From Arthrobacter rhizosphaerae (GTDB taxonomy: Bacteria; Actinomycetota; Actinomycetes; Actinomycetales; Micrococcaceae): a stretch of 64,000 bases of DNA. Of this stretch, positions 8,479 through 16,634 are shown in pieces. Under the pieces are notes generated by a model. That model worked only from the letters and a program-made list of their open reading frames with translations, did no database searches and was not told the origin of the DNA. The stretch spans positions 1-64,000 of the forward strand of contig NZ_JALLAN010000001.1 of the NCBI RefSeq assembly GCF_023062595.1, read 5' to 3'. Position 1 is the first letter of the stretch; every line of letters starts with the position of its first letter. Position numbers and translations under genes: made by a program.

Positions 8479-9479
8479 TTGACGGTCATCGCGGCGACGT
8501 CGGGTTCCTTGTCCACGTAGTTGTACTTCACCATCAGGGAACCGAGGTCTGACAGCACAGCGGCGGGAACTTCGCCGTCGAACTTTTCCATCTTCAGCTT
8601 CTGGGCGACGGCCGCGTCCATGTTCATGAACTTCGGCAGGAGCGCACGGACCTGGTCCGGATTCTGATCAGCCTTGGCCAGGGTCTCCTCCATGGCTTCC
8701 TTGAAGGACTTCACGGTGTCGGCATTCTGCTGGGCGAAGTTTCCGCTGGTGAAGCTGACCATCGTGGGCAGTCCGGGAAGGGCCGTCTGGTTGGGGTAGC
8801 CGACCAGTGCGTTCTTGGTATCCGCGAGTGCCTTGCCAAGGAACGGCTGGGGCAGCCAGGCCGCGTCCACAGAACCGCGGTCGAGCTGGGCCTGCATGTC
8901 CGGGAACGGCATTTCAACAAACTTGATCTTGGCGGGATCCGCACCTGCCTTAGCCGCACTTTCCATGATGGTCAGGTCGCCTTGGGTCTTCAGCGTGTTG
9001 ACGGCGACGGTCTTGCCCTCCAGATCTGCGAAGGAGGCAATGCCGGAAGCCTTGGCCGCGACCACGCCGTTGATGTCCTCGCCATCGGCCTTGGAATTGC
9101 TGAAGCCTGTAACGATCTTCATGTCCAGGCCCTTGTTCACGGCGAGCATCACCGAGAGCGGATTTCCGACCGAGAAGTTCATGGTGCCGGTGGAGACAGC
9201 CGGCAGCATGGCTGCTCCGCCCTGTCCCGTCTGGAGCTCGACGGCGAGGCCATGGTCAGCGAAGATGCCTTCGTCGATGCCGTACTGGAGGGCTACGGAG
9301 GGGGCGATGGACAGGACGCCGACGGTGACTTTCTTGAGGTCCCCGCCTCCGGCGGCCGCTGCGCTCGGGGCAGTATCTGCCGTGCCGGCTGGACTTGAGA
9401 GCGAGCCCGAACCGCAGCCCGTGAGGGCCAGGGCGGTGAGGGCGCTGGCGGCGAGCAGTTTAGCGAGGTGCCTTTTCAT
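8475..9479 (-). CDS. ABC importer substrate-binding lipoprotein (NMT1/SsuA-like)
   Basis: A 334-residue lipoprotein; the lipobox LALTGC places the lipidated Cys at residue 22. The mature part has the two-lobe periplasmic-binding fold of the NMT1/SsuA family (VGVLSIAPSVALQYGIDEGIFADHGLAVEL at its start). Candidate ligands are sulfonates, aromatic acids or pyrimidine-like compounds; not deducible. An earlier ATG at 9506 has no ribosome site, whereas GGAAGAG lies 9 bases before the chosen ATG at 9479. It is the first gene of the operon and divergent from a MarR regulator. Confidence 0.9.
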   Translation of the reverse strand: MKRHLAKLLAASALTALALTGCGSGSLSSPAGTADTAPSAAAAGGGDLKKVTVGVLSIAPSVALQYGIDEGIFADHGLAVELQTGQGGAAMLPAVSTGTMNFSVGNPLSVMLAVNKGLDMKIVTGFSNSKADGEDINGVVAAKASGIASFADLEGKTVAVNTLKTQGDLTIMESAAKAGADPAKIKFVEMPFPDMQAQLDRGSVDAAWLPQPFLGKALADTKNALVGYPNQTALPGLPTMVSFTSGNFAQQNADTVKSFKEAMEETLAKADQNPDQVRALLPKFMNMDAAVAQKLKMEKFDGEVPAAVLSDLGSLMVKYNYVDKEPDVAAMTVK

Positions 9480-9542
9480 TTTCTTTGACTCTTCCTTGAG
9501 TTCCATGACTGGCTTGATATCCGAGTGAGCTGCACCACAGTG

Positions 9543-9556
9543 GACATATCTATGTC
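9543..9556. promoter_or_regulatory. Palindrome, candidate MarR operator
   Basis: GACATATCTATGTC is a perfect inverted repeat (6-bp arms, 2-base centre) 64 bases upstream of the ABC operon start codon. It lies in the AT-rich divergent region, where MarR dimers normally bind. Confidence 0.5.
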
Positions 9557-9563
9557 AGCCTTA

Positions 9564-9628
9564 ATAGTTGAAGATGTCAATAGTTTTATTTTTCCGGTAA
9601 CTGCGTGATCGTGGCGGCTATCAACTAT
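9564..9628. promoter_or_regulatory. Inverted ATAGTTGA/TCAACTAT pair in divergent promoter
   Basis: ATAGTTGA (9564-9571) has an exact inverted partner TCAACTAT (9621-9628) 49 bases away. A TTGA-N5-TCAA dyad overlaps the first copy. The region is AT-rich against a GC-rich background and probably carries both divergent promoters. Binding by the adjacent MarR protein is an inference. Confidence 0.4.
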
Positions 9629-9639
9629 AGGATTGAGCA

Positions 9640-10110
9640 ATGACCCAGCCCAGCACCACGGAGATCCCGCCGCCCGAAGGCCTCGAGCGGCTGCTGGGAA
9701 GCCCCCTGGTAGCCGAGATCGAATTCCTGACGGCGCGTGCACGGGCCCTGGGAAGTGCCAGGGCGAACGCCCTGCTGGCTCCTCTGGACCTCAAGATCAG
9801 GTCCTACGCCGTGCTCTCGCTAGCCTGCAGCGGCGCAGCGCCGTCGCAACGCGAACTTGCAGAATTTCTGCTACTGGATCCCAGCCAGATCGTGGCCCTG
9901 GTGGATGGGCTGGAACAGCGGGGGCTGGTCAAACGCGAAACGGATCCTCAGGACCGCCGTTCCAAGGTCATCAAAGGCACAGCCAAGGGGCGGCGGCTGC
10001 TTGCGCAGGCAGCGGCGGCCACGCAGCAGGCCGAAGACCAGGCCATGGGGAATCTCACTGCAACCGAACGTGCCCAACTCAGGGACCTGTTGCGGCGAAT
10101 TGCTTTCTAG
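9640..10110 (+). CDS. MarR-family transcriptional regulator
   Basis: A 156-residue winged-helix protein. The HTH is seen in SQRELAEFLLLDPSQIVALVDGLEQRGLVKR, followed by the wing ETDPQDRRSKVIKGTAKG, a classic MarR signature. N- and C-terminal helices should dimerise. It is transcribed away from the NitT/TauT-type importer operon, across an intergenic region with clear dyad symmetry, so it most likely represses that operon and itself until a ligand binds. The ligand is probably the importer's substrate or a breakdown product. Confidence 0.88.
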   Translation: MTQPSTTEIPPPEGLERLLGSPLVAEIEFLTARARALGSARANALLAPLDLKIRSYAVLSLACSGAAPSQRELAEFLLLDPSQIVALVDGLEQRGLVKRETDPQDRRSKVIKGTAKGRRLLAQAAAATQQAEDQAMGNLTATERAQLRDLLRRIAF

Positions 10111-10260
10111 GCCAGGCGTTCCTGCTCCAGGCGCCCAAGTGAGGTAACGCAAGTGCTTTTGGACACAGCCGTGGGCGCCAACCTCGCGTCCTCGGGTAAG
10201 TTAGACCTGTTGAAATAACACACGACTCCAGCTATACGCATACACCAGGGAGACACCTGA

Positions 10261-12480
10261 ATGGCCAAGATTATCTATACCCACACTGACGAAGCGCCCA
10301 TGCTGGCCACCTATTCGTTCTTGCCTGTAATTGAAGCGTTCGCTTCGACTGCCGGTGTGGAAGTGGAGACCCGGGACATCTCGCTCTCTGGTCGTATCAT
10401 CGCAGCATTCGGGGACTTCCTCGCTGACGAGCAGCGCATCAATGATGATCTCGCCGAACTCGGCGCGCTGGCCAAGACCCCCGAAGCCAACATCATCAAG
10501 CTCCCCAACATCAGCGCGTCGCTGCCACAGCTGAAGGCCGCCATCGCGGAGCTGCAGGGCAAGGGCTACCAGCTCCCCGATTACCCGGACAACCCCACCT
10601 CGGACGAAGAGACGGACATCCGGTCCCGCTACGACAAGATCAAGGGTTCAGCGGTGAACCCGGTCCTGCGCGAAGGCAACTCAGACCGCCGGGCCCCGCT
10701 CTCGGTAAAGAACTACGCCCGCCAGAACCCGCACTCTATGGGTGCCTGGAGCCCCGACTCGAAGACCAACGTCGCTCACATGGAAGCGGATGATTTCCGC
10801 TCCAACGAGAAGTCCGTGGTTATTCCTGCGGACGGCACCATCCAGATCCAGCAAGTCCGCGAAGACGGCACTGTCAAGGTACTCAAGAAGGCCTTCCCCG
10901 TCCTCGCCGGCGAGGTCATTGACGGTACCGTTATGCGTGCCGCGGCCCTTGACGAGTTCCTGGCTGCCCAGGTGGCCCGGGCCAAGGAAGAGGGAGTGCT
11001 CTTCTCCGCCCACCTGAAGGCCACCATGATGAAGGTCTCCGACCCCATCATCTTCGGCCACGTAGTGAAGGCCTACTTCTCCGAACTGTTCGACACATAC
11101 GGCAAGCAGCTGACCGCCGCCGGTATCAACCCCAACAACGGCCTGGCGGCTATCCTGAACGGGCTCGAAAATCTCCCCGAGGACGTCCGTGACGGCGTTC
11201 AGGCGGCCATCAAGAAGGGCCTGGAAGAAGGCCCCGCTCTGGCCATGGTCGACTCCGACAAGGGCATCACCAGCCTCCACGTTCCCAGCGACATCATCGT
11301 GGACGCCTCCATGCCTGCCATGATCCGCTCCTCCGGCCACATGTGGGGCCCGGACGGCAAGGAAGCCGACACCCTGGCGGTCCTGCCGGACAGCTCCTAC
11401 GCAGGCATCTACCAGGTGGTCCTGGACGACTGCCGTGCACACGGCGCCTTCGATCCCACAACCATGGGCACCGTTCCCAACGTGGGCCTCATGGCCCAGG
11501 CTGCGGAGGAATACGGCAGCCACGACAAGACCTTCGAAGTCCAGGCTGCCGGAACCATGCAGCTCGTGGACGGCGAAGGCAACGTCCTACTCGAACACCA
11601 GGTATTCCCCGGCGACATCTGGCGTGCCTGCCAGACCAAGGACGTGCCGATCCGTGACTGGGTCAAGCTGGCCGTCACACGGGCCCGTGCCTCACAGACG
11701 CCCGCAGTGTTCTGGCTGGACGAAACCCGCGCCCACGATGCGAACCTGATCGCCAAGGTCCGGGAATACCTGAAGGACTTCGATACCGCAGGCCTGCAGA
11801 TCGAAATCATGTCTCCGGAGAAGGCCACCGCCTTCACTCTGGAGCGCATCCGGAAGGGCGAGGACACCATCTCCGTCACCGGAAACGTCCTCCGCGACTA
11901 CCTCACGGACCTGTTCCCGATTCTCGAACTGGGTACCAGCGCCAAGATGCTGTCCATCGTTCCCCTGATCAACGGCGGTGGTCTCTTCGAGACCGGGGCC
12001 GGCGGTTCTGCCCCCAAGCACGTTCAGCAGCTCCTGAAGGAAAACCACCTGCGGTGGGACAGCCTTGGCGAGTTCCTGGCCCTGGCCGTCAGCTTCGAGC
12101 ACCTTGCCACGAGCACAGGCAATGCCCGTGCCCAGGTGCTGGCCGATACCCTGGACCGCGCCACCGGTACCTTCCTGCTGGAAAACAAGTCCCCGAGCCG
12201 TCGGGTCGGCGAAATCGACAACCGGGGCAGCCACTTCTTCCTGGCCCAGTACTGGGCAAAGGAGCTTTCCACGCAGACCGAGGACGCCGCGCTGGCCGAG
12301 TCCTTCGCTGTCATCGCTGACGCGCTGACGTCCAACGAAGACGCCATCGTGGGCGAGCTGCTGGCTGTGCAGGGTTCACCCGTGGACGTTGGGGGCTACT
12401 ACCGTCCCGATGTTGACAAGGTTGCCGCTGTAATGCGTCCGTCTGCGAAGTTCAACGAAGTCCTGGCCGCGCTGAAGTAG
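10261..12480 (+). CDS. icd: NADP-dependent isocitrate dehydrogenase, monomeric type
   Basis: Converts isocitrate to 2-oxoglutarate with NADP+ in the TCA cycle. The 739 residues and the opening [20 protein letters not shown], the [27 protein letters not shown] segment and [14 protein letters not shown] are diagnostic of the about 80-kDa monomeric class (IDH-II), common in Micrococcaceae and Corynebacterium and unrelated in length to dimeric Icd. GGGAG lies 8 bases before the ATG. The gene is monocistronic, ended by a perfect terminator. Confidence 0.97.
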   Translation: MAKIIYTHTDEAPMLATYSFLPVIEAFASTAGVEVETRDISLSGRIIAAFGDFLADEQRINDDLAELGALAKTPEANIIKLPNISASLPQLKAAIAELQGKGYQLPDYPDNPTSDEETDIRSRYDKIKGSAVNPVLREGNSDRRAPLSVKNYARQNPHSMGAWSPDSKTNVAHMEADDFRSNEKSVVIPADGTIQIQQVREDGTVKVLKKAFPVLAGEVIDGTVMRAAALDEFLAAQVARAKEEGVLFSAHLKATMMKVSDPIIFGHVVKAYFSELFDTYGKQLTAAGINPNNGLAAILNGLENLPEDVRDGVQAAIKKGLEEGPALAMVDSDKGITSLHVPSDIIVDASMPAMIRSSGHMWGPDGKEADTLAVLPDSSYAGIYQVVLDDCRAHGAFDPTTMGTVPNVGLMAQAAEEYGSHDKTFEVQAAGTMQLVDGEGNVLLEHQVFPGDIWRACQTKDVPIRDWVKLAVTRARASQTPAVFWLDETRAHDANLIAKVREYLKDFDTAGLQIEIMSPEKATAFTLERIRKGEDTISVTGNVLRDYLTDLFPILELGTSAKMLSIVPLINGGGLFETGAGGSAPKHVQQLLKENHLRWDSLGEFLALAVSFEHLATSTGNARAQVLADTLDRATGTFLLENKSPSRRVGEIDNRGSHFFLAQYWAKELSTQTEDAALAESFAVIADALTSNEDAIVGELLAVQGSPVDVGGYYRPDVDKVAAVMRPSAKFNEVLAALK

Positions 12481-12495
12481 CCCGGCCGGGTTAAT

Positions 12496-12546
12496 AACAA
12501 GAACGCCTCGCTGCTCCTGGGAGCAGCGAGGCGTTCTTGTTGTTTT
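12496..12546 (+). terminator. Rho-independent terminator of icd
   Basis: A perfect 21-bp inverted repeat (12496-12516 with 12521-12541, CTGG loop) is followed by GTTTT. It ends the icd transcript. The A-rich left flank makes it usable for the convergent SRPBCC gene too. Confidence 0.93.
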
Positions 12547-12553
12547 AGTTCCT

Positions 12554-13165
12554 TTAGCGGTCGGTTGGCCGTCCGTACGGAGCGTCCGGAGCCATATCCG
12601 GATCGGTGTTCACGGGGCGCTCTGTTGGCTCGGCGGCGTAGCCCATCTCTTCCTCCATGGGCACGGTGGTGCCTGTCATGCCGGATGCTGATGAGGCAGA
12701 GCCGCTCACCTCGCCACCACGCACACTTTCACGCCAGGCGCCGGTTTCCACTTCCCGTTCCTCAATGAACTTCTTGAACCGCTTGAGGTCGGCAGCTACC
12801 TGCCGTGAATCCAGGCCGATGGCTGCGCCTATGTTCTCGGCGGCTGAATCAGGTTCCCAGACGAGCTCAACGGTGACCTGGGTTTCGGTGGGCGCCAGGG
12901 CCTCAAACCAGACGGTTCCGGCGTTCCTTGGCTGGTCCAGGCTCTCCCAGGTGATGCGGTTGTCTGGTTCCTGGAGCATGATTGCGGCATCGTATTCCCG
13001 CTTGACGCCGGCAATGCTGGTCTTGAAGTGGACGGTGGTGTCGTCAATCTGTGTGACAGAATCGACGCCGCTCATGAAATGCGGGAAGTCCTCAAACTGC
13101 GTCCATTGGTTGTAGGCCTGGCTGAGCGGGACGTTGACGTTGATGGATTCCTGAACTGTTGCCAT
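12554..13165 (-). CDS. SRPBCC (polyketide cyclase/dehydrase-like) protein
   Basis: 203 residues. The N-terminal about 145 form a START-like SRPBCC domain: MATVQESINVNVPLSQAYNQW, then HFKTSIAGVKREYDAAI and ITWESLDQPRNAGTVWFEAL. A polar, acidic tail rich in Gly, Ser, Pro and Asp follows (about 145-203). This family binds hydrophobic ligands in a deep pocket; in soil actinobacteria such proteins occur among general stress genes. No ligand can be assigned. AAGGAG lies 9 bases before the ATG. It faces icd tail to tail. Confidence 0.75.
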   Translation of the reverse strand: MATVQESINVNVPLSQAYNQWTQFEDFPHFMSGVDSVTQIDDTTVHFKTSIAGVKREYDAAIMLQEPDNRITWESLDQPRNAGTVWFEALAPTETQVTVELVWEPDSAAENIGAAIGLDSRQVAADLKRFKKFIEEREVETGAWRESVRGGEVSGSASSASGMTGTTVPMEEEMGYAAEPTERPVNTDPDMAPDAPYGRPTDR

Positions 13166-13187
13166 ACGTAGTTCACTCCTTCAGCTG

Positions 13188-13236
13188 GCGGACCTGCGGT
13201 CCGCGGTTCTGATTCAGCAGGCTTCGTGGGCCTGCT
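13188..13236. other. Two adjacent hairpins between SRPBCC gene and lipoprotein gene
   Basis: GCGGACC-TGC-GGTCCGC (13188-13204) and AGCAGGC-N7-GCCTGCT (13216-13236) are exact inverted repeats upstream of the SRPBCC gene and downstream of the kinase-lipoprotein operon. They may terminate that operon or fold in the SRPBCC leader. No strong T-run follows on the minus strand, so the terminator reading is uncertain. Confidence 0.4.
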
Positions 13237-13313
13237 TAACCAACGTAACCGGAATGAGAAAAAATAGTAAGCTAGCTGAGCAAAAGCGCCCTGGAGGTCG
13301 CCGGAAGGAAAGG

Positions 13314-13775
13314 CTAGTCGTCCTTGCCCTTACCGTCGTCGCCGCCTTTATTGTCTTTTCCGCTTTCGTCCTTCTTAGGCTCCTCAACCTTCCCCTCCTG
13401 TGGAGCGGTCGGGGTGGGGGAGGCGGATGCTGCAGCTGCTTCAGCGGCAGCCTTGGCTTGAGCGGCTGACTGGGCGGCGAGCAGATCAGTCCGGACAGCC
13501 TCAATGGCGGTCATAATGCTTTGATGCCTTTTGAAGGACACTTCACCGTTTGCCCCGGCAGCCTCGAGTTGCTCTTCCAGCTCAAACAGCGCGACAAGGG
13601 CACCAGCGGGATCGTTAGCTGCGGCCAGGTCGGTCACGGTAAGGACCCGGGACTGGAGCCTTTTGGCGGCGTCGTGTCCCAACTCCGGCTCTGCGGGTCC
13701 GCAGGCCGCGAGCGAGAACACCAGCAAGCTACCTGTGACGGCGGCGCACACGCGCCGAAATGCAGTGCGGCTCAA
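13314..13775 (-). CDS. Putative lipoprotein coupled to the Ser/Thr kinase
   Basis: A 153-residue exported protein with lipobox SLAAC (Cys25), so probably anchored outside the membrane. A helical part (about 30-110) is rich in Ala, Leu, Glu and Gln. The tail (110-153) is Pro, Lys, Asp and Gly-rich, ending in a highly charged stretch. No family recognised. Its ATG overlaps the kinase stop codon (ATGA), so the two are made together. It may act as an extracytoplasmic partner or sensor for the kinase, whose own outer domain is very short; this is inference. Confidence 0.7.
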   Translation of the reverse strand: MSRTAFRRVCAAVTGSLLVFSLAACGPAEPELGHDAAKRLQSRVLTVTDLAAANDPAGALVALFELEEQLEAAGANGEVSFKRHQSIMTAIEAVRTDLLAAQSAAQAKAAAEAAAASASPTPTAPQEGKVEEPKKDESGKDNKGGDDGKGKDD

Positions 13776-14983
13776 GGTTCCACACTCTTCTGCAGCTGTT
13801 CGAGGTGTTCGCCCAAGGTTCCAGTGACGGTCGGGTAGGGGACGACGTCGGGCGCCTTTGGGGCTGCGATGGAAAGTCCGACGGCGGACGCAGCAGCGAT
13901 GATTGCCAGGAGGATCAAGACCAGGGCAATCCGCCCCCGTTTTCCCAATTTCCGGATCCAGGACTTACCAGCTTCATGGTCCTCGCTGGTCCCTGCAGGA
14001 GCGGGGGACGGTGAAATATTTGAAACGTAGTCCTGCGTATCCGCCTGCAAGGACAGCGGCGCGTGGGACGGGATGGCGGGGAGCATACGCGTGTGTTCTT
14101 CCACCAGCTGCCCCGGAACGGACTCCGGCGAGAAGAGGGCCTGCCGCAAGGCGACTTCGATATCGGCGGCAGTGGGCCGTTCCAAGGGATCAAGCGCCGT
14201 CATGGCCGTCAGCAGGTCAGCCCATTCCCGGGGTACATCCGGCGGGATTTCCGGTGCACGGTGAAGGCGCGCTACAGCGGACTCCACGGCGCTGCCGGGG
14301 TATTCCACGGTGCCTTTGATGGATTCCAGGAGCACCAGACCCAAGGAGTAAATATCGCTGGCGGGGCCCATCTCAGCACCCTTGGCTTGCTCGGGACTTA
14401 GGTATGCCGCGGTACCCACCATGGTCCCGGTGGCAGTCAAACGTGTGCCGTCGACGATGCGGGCAATGCCGAAATCGGTGAGCTTCGGGCGCACGGACTC
14501 GCCCGGACGACCTGGAATCAGGAGTATGTTTCCCGGCTTAATATCGCGGTGGATGATGCCGAGGCCATGAACGTACGCAAGGGCATCAGCAATGCCTGCG
14601 CCGATAACAGCCAGTTCGTCCAGCGCTACCGGGCCGCGTCTGATCCTTGTCCTGAGGTCTTCACCCTCGATGAGCTCCATGGTGAGGAACGGCCTTGGTT
14701 CGTCGGGTATCCGGTTATCAATACCGGCGTCGAACAAGGTGACCAGACCGGGGTGATTCAGGGTGGCCAGCAGCGTAATCTCCGCTTCCTGACGCTTGAG
14801 CTCTTCGGCGTCCGGAGCCTGCGGGGCGAACAGTTTGAGGGCCACATCACGGCCTAGATTCTCGTCCCGGGCGTTGTAGACGGAGGCCATTCCGCCGCGC
14901 CCGATCACGTCTCCCAGTCTGTAGCGTCCGCCGACAACCTCGCTCTTGGTGTCGCTTGGCGAATCCACCACCGTCGTCCCCAT
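13772..14983 (-). CDS. Transmembrane Ser/Thr protein kinase (PknB/Hanks type)
   Basis: 403 residues. The kinase domain covers about 20-285 with glycine loop GRGGMASVY (28-36), ATP lysine K50, HRDIKPGN (catalytic Asp147), DFG at 170-172 and SPEQ as the activation-segment end. A linker follows, then one membrane helix at about 348-372 (IALVLILLAIIAAASAVGL) and a tail of only about 30 residues outside. There are no PASTA repeats, unlike PknB. AGGAG directly abuts the ATG with no spacer; a GTG four codons in (14971) is an alternative start. The downstream lipoprotein gene overlaps it. Confidence 0.92.
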   Translation of the reverse strand: MGTTVVDSPSDTKSEVVGGRYRLGDVIGRGGMASVYNARDENLGRDVALKLFAPQAPDAEELKRQEAEITLLATLNHPGLVTLFDAGIDNRIPDEPRPFLTMELIEGEDLRTRIRRGPVALDELAVIGAGIADALAYVHGLGIIHRDIKPGNILLIPGRPGESVRPKLTDFGIARIVDGTRLTATGTMVGTAAYLSPEQAKGAEMGPASDIYSLGLVLLESIKGTVEYPGSAVESAVARLHRAPEIPPDVPREWADLLTAMTALDPLERPTAADIEVALRQALFSPESVPGQLVEEHTRMLPAIPSHAPLSLQADTQDYVSNISPSPAPAGTSEDHEAGKSWIRKLGKRGRIALVLILLAIIAAASAVGLSIAAPKAPDVVPYPTVTGTLGEHLEQLQKSVEP

Positions 14984-15100
14984 CTCCTACTGGGCACAAT
15001 ATCGCGCCGTGCTTTAAGAATAATACGGTGACGGCTCTCAGCCCATTGCCGAAGGGTCCTCTAGATCATTCTGTGACACAAAGCGGACATGCCGATGGTC

Positions 15101-15133
15101 CGATCGTGAAGAGTCCTGGACCCTTCACGATCG
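15101..15133. other. Perfect hairpin in kinase upstream region
   Basis: CGATCGTGAAG (15101-15111) pairs exactly with CTTCACGATCG (15123-15133) around an 11-base loop. It sits 118 bases upstream of the kinase start and about 100 bases beyond the stop of the LAKTG protein gene. No T-run follows on either strand, so it may be a regulatory dyad instead of a standard terminator. Confidence 0.45.
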
Positions 15134-15231
15134 AACCGCCGACGCAACAAGGACGTAGGTGTGTTCTGACTTCTAGGCGCCCCCTTTCCTGCCTTGGTTT
15201 CCCTTTTAAGAGATATGAGTGAACAGCTCCG

Positions 15232-16548
15232 TTAGGCCTTCTTGCGCCGAAGGATCATCAGGAGGCCGGCCACCAAGAGAAGGAGTGCCACCGGAACCAG
15301 CGTTGCATCAACGCCGGTCTTGGCCAGGGTCTGCTGGCTTGTTGCAGCCGTGCCGGCACTAGCAGCGGCGGCTGCAGGAGCCTTGACCAGACCTGCAGTG
15401 TTCACGACCAGCCCCGAACCCGAGCCAGCGGGAACAGTACCCGCGGTGGTTCCGGTGGTTCCGGTGGTTCCGGTGGTGCCGGTGTTGCCGCCGGGCGTGG
15501 TGCCGGTGTTGCCACCTGGTGTGGTGCCGGTTCCGCCGGTTGTGCCGTCATCGGTTCCGGGGTCAGTTCCTGGATCAGTGCCAGGGTCGGTGCCGGGGTC
15601 AGTGCCTGGAGCGGCGCTGCCGCAATCAGCAGCGGAGCCGAGGCCAAGACGCAGGCACACATCCAGAGCGGCATCGGTGCCTACGCCCGTGTTACCGGTG
15701 GTGGCGCCCAAACCGAGGTCGACGACGGCATCAGCGGCGACAGTGGTGTCGTCAAGGATGCCCGTTCCTGTTCCGGTGCCAGGATCGGTGCCGGGATCGG
15801 TACCGCCGCAGTCCGCAGCGGAGCCGAGGCCAAGACGCAGGCACACATCCAGAGCGGCATCGGTGCCTACGCCCGTGTTACCGGTGCCGGCGCCCAAACC
15901 GAGATCGACGGCGGCGTCAGCGGCGACGGTGGTGTCGTCAAGGATGCCGGTTCCTGTTCCGGTTCCGGTGCCGAGGTTTACGTCGGCTGCCACGTCAGCG
16001 ACGAGGGCTGTGTTGTCGGCGACGGGGGTTCCTGTGCCCAGGCCCAGGTTGACGGCGGCGTCAGCGGCGACGGTGGTGTCGTCAAGGATGCCGGTTCCTG
16101 TTCCGAGGCCCAGGTTCACATCCGCGGCGACGTCAGCGACGAGGGCTGTGTTGTCGGCGACGGGGGTTCCGGTTCCGGCGCCCAAACCAAGGTTGACTGC
16201 GGCGTCAGCGGCGACGGTGGTGTCGTCAAGGATGCCGGTTCCTGTTCCGGTGCCGAGGTTTACGTCGGCTGCCACGTCAGCGACGAGGGCTGTGGAACCG
16301 GTGGTTACAGGAGCTGCGGCGCCCAGTGCGAGATCCACGGTGGCGGTCAGCCCTGAGGAGGTTGACGGCGTTGAGTCACCCAGCAGACCCAACGACGTCG
16401 TGTTTGCGGCTACAGCCGCTGAGACCGAAGCGGTAAGGGATTCATCCCCTGCGCTGGTGTCCGCCGCATTGGCAGCGGTGGCGCCGAGGGCAAGTAGCCC
16501 GCCGGCAAAGAGGGTGCTTAGCAGCCCTCTACGAAGATGTGCATGCAT
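15232..16548 (-). CDS. Repetitive cell-wall-anchored protein with LAKTG sorting motif
   Basis: A 438-residue surface protein. The signal peptide covers about 1-29 (ATAANA). The body consists of low-complexity Gly/Thr/Ala/Asp repeats: LVADVAADVNLG and ILDDTTVAADA units alternate, then two near-identical 62-residue units each with VCLRLGLGSAADC. A GTDP/GTTG-rich linker follows. The C-terminus has LAKTG (408-412), a hydrophobic helix and RRKKA, the layout of a sortase substrate (LAxTG, class E type). AGGAGA lies 8 bases before the ATG. Function unknown; probably structural or adhesive. Confidence 0.85.
   Translation of the reverse strand: MHAHLRRGLLSTLFAGGLLALGATAANAADTSAGDESLTASVSAAVAANTTSLGLLGDSTPSTSSGLTATVDLALGAAAPVTTGSTALVADVAADVNLGTGTGTGILDDTTVAADAAVNLGLGAGTGTPVADNTALVADVAADVNLGLGTGTGILDDTTVAADAAVNLGLGTGTPVADNTALVADVAADVNLGTGTGTGTGILDDTTVAADAAVDLGLGAGTGNTGVGTDAALDVCLRLGLGSAADCGGTDPGTDPGTGTGTGILDDTTVAADAVVDLGLGATTGNTGVGTDAALDVCLRLGLGSAADCGSAAPGTDPGTDPGTDPGTDPGTDDGTTGGTGTTPGGNTGTTPGGNTGTTGTTGTTGTTAGTVPAGSGSGLVVNTAGLVKAPAAAAASAGTAATSQQTLAKTGVDATLVPVALLLLVAGLLMILRRKKA
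15629..15903. repeat. Two near-identical direct repeats, 186-bp period
   Basis: Segments starting at 15629 and 15815 are almost base-identical for about 89 bases and lie exactly 186 bases (62 codons) apart, inside the LAKTG protein gene. Four further short units with the shared core GTGTCGTCAAGGATGCC begin near 15730, 15915, 16059 and 16204, and a (TGGTTCCGG)n tract lies at 15450-15485. The near-identity suggests recent duplication and likely copy-number variation between strains. Confidence 0.8.
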
Positions 16549-16634
16549 AACAAGTTCTCCTGAAGAGTTGGTGTAGGGAGCCCATGGCTGCCCTGATGGC
16601 CGTTTCTGCCCGAAAAAAGGCAGGAGGGAACCAA

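Noticed and set aside
15440..15490. Short tandem repeats resembling a CRISPR or VNTR
   Set aside because: Nine-base repeats that encode a Gly/Thr linker in frame; no spacers and no cas genes.
15242..16576. 444-codon open frame on the + strand opposite the LAKTG gene
   Set aside because: A shadow of a stop-poor, GC-rich repetitive gene; Arg/Pro/Val-rich translation with no family features, while the minus frame has signal peptide and sorting motif.
16590..16625. CTGCC-N8-GGCAG hairpin with an A-run between the two secreted protein genes
   Set aside because: Stem of only five pairs; too weak to call a terminator.
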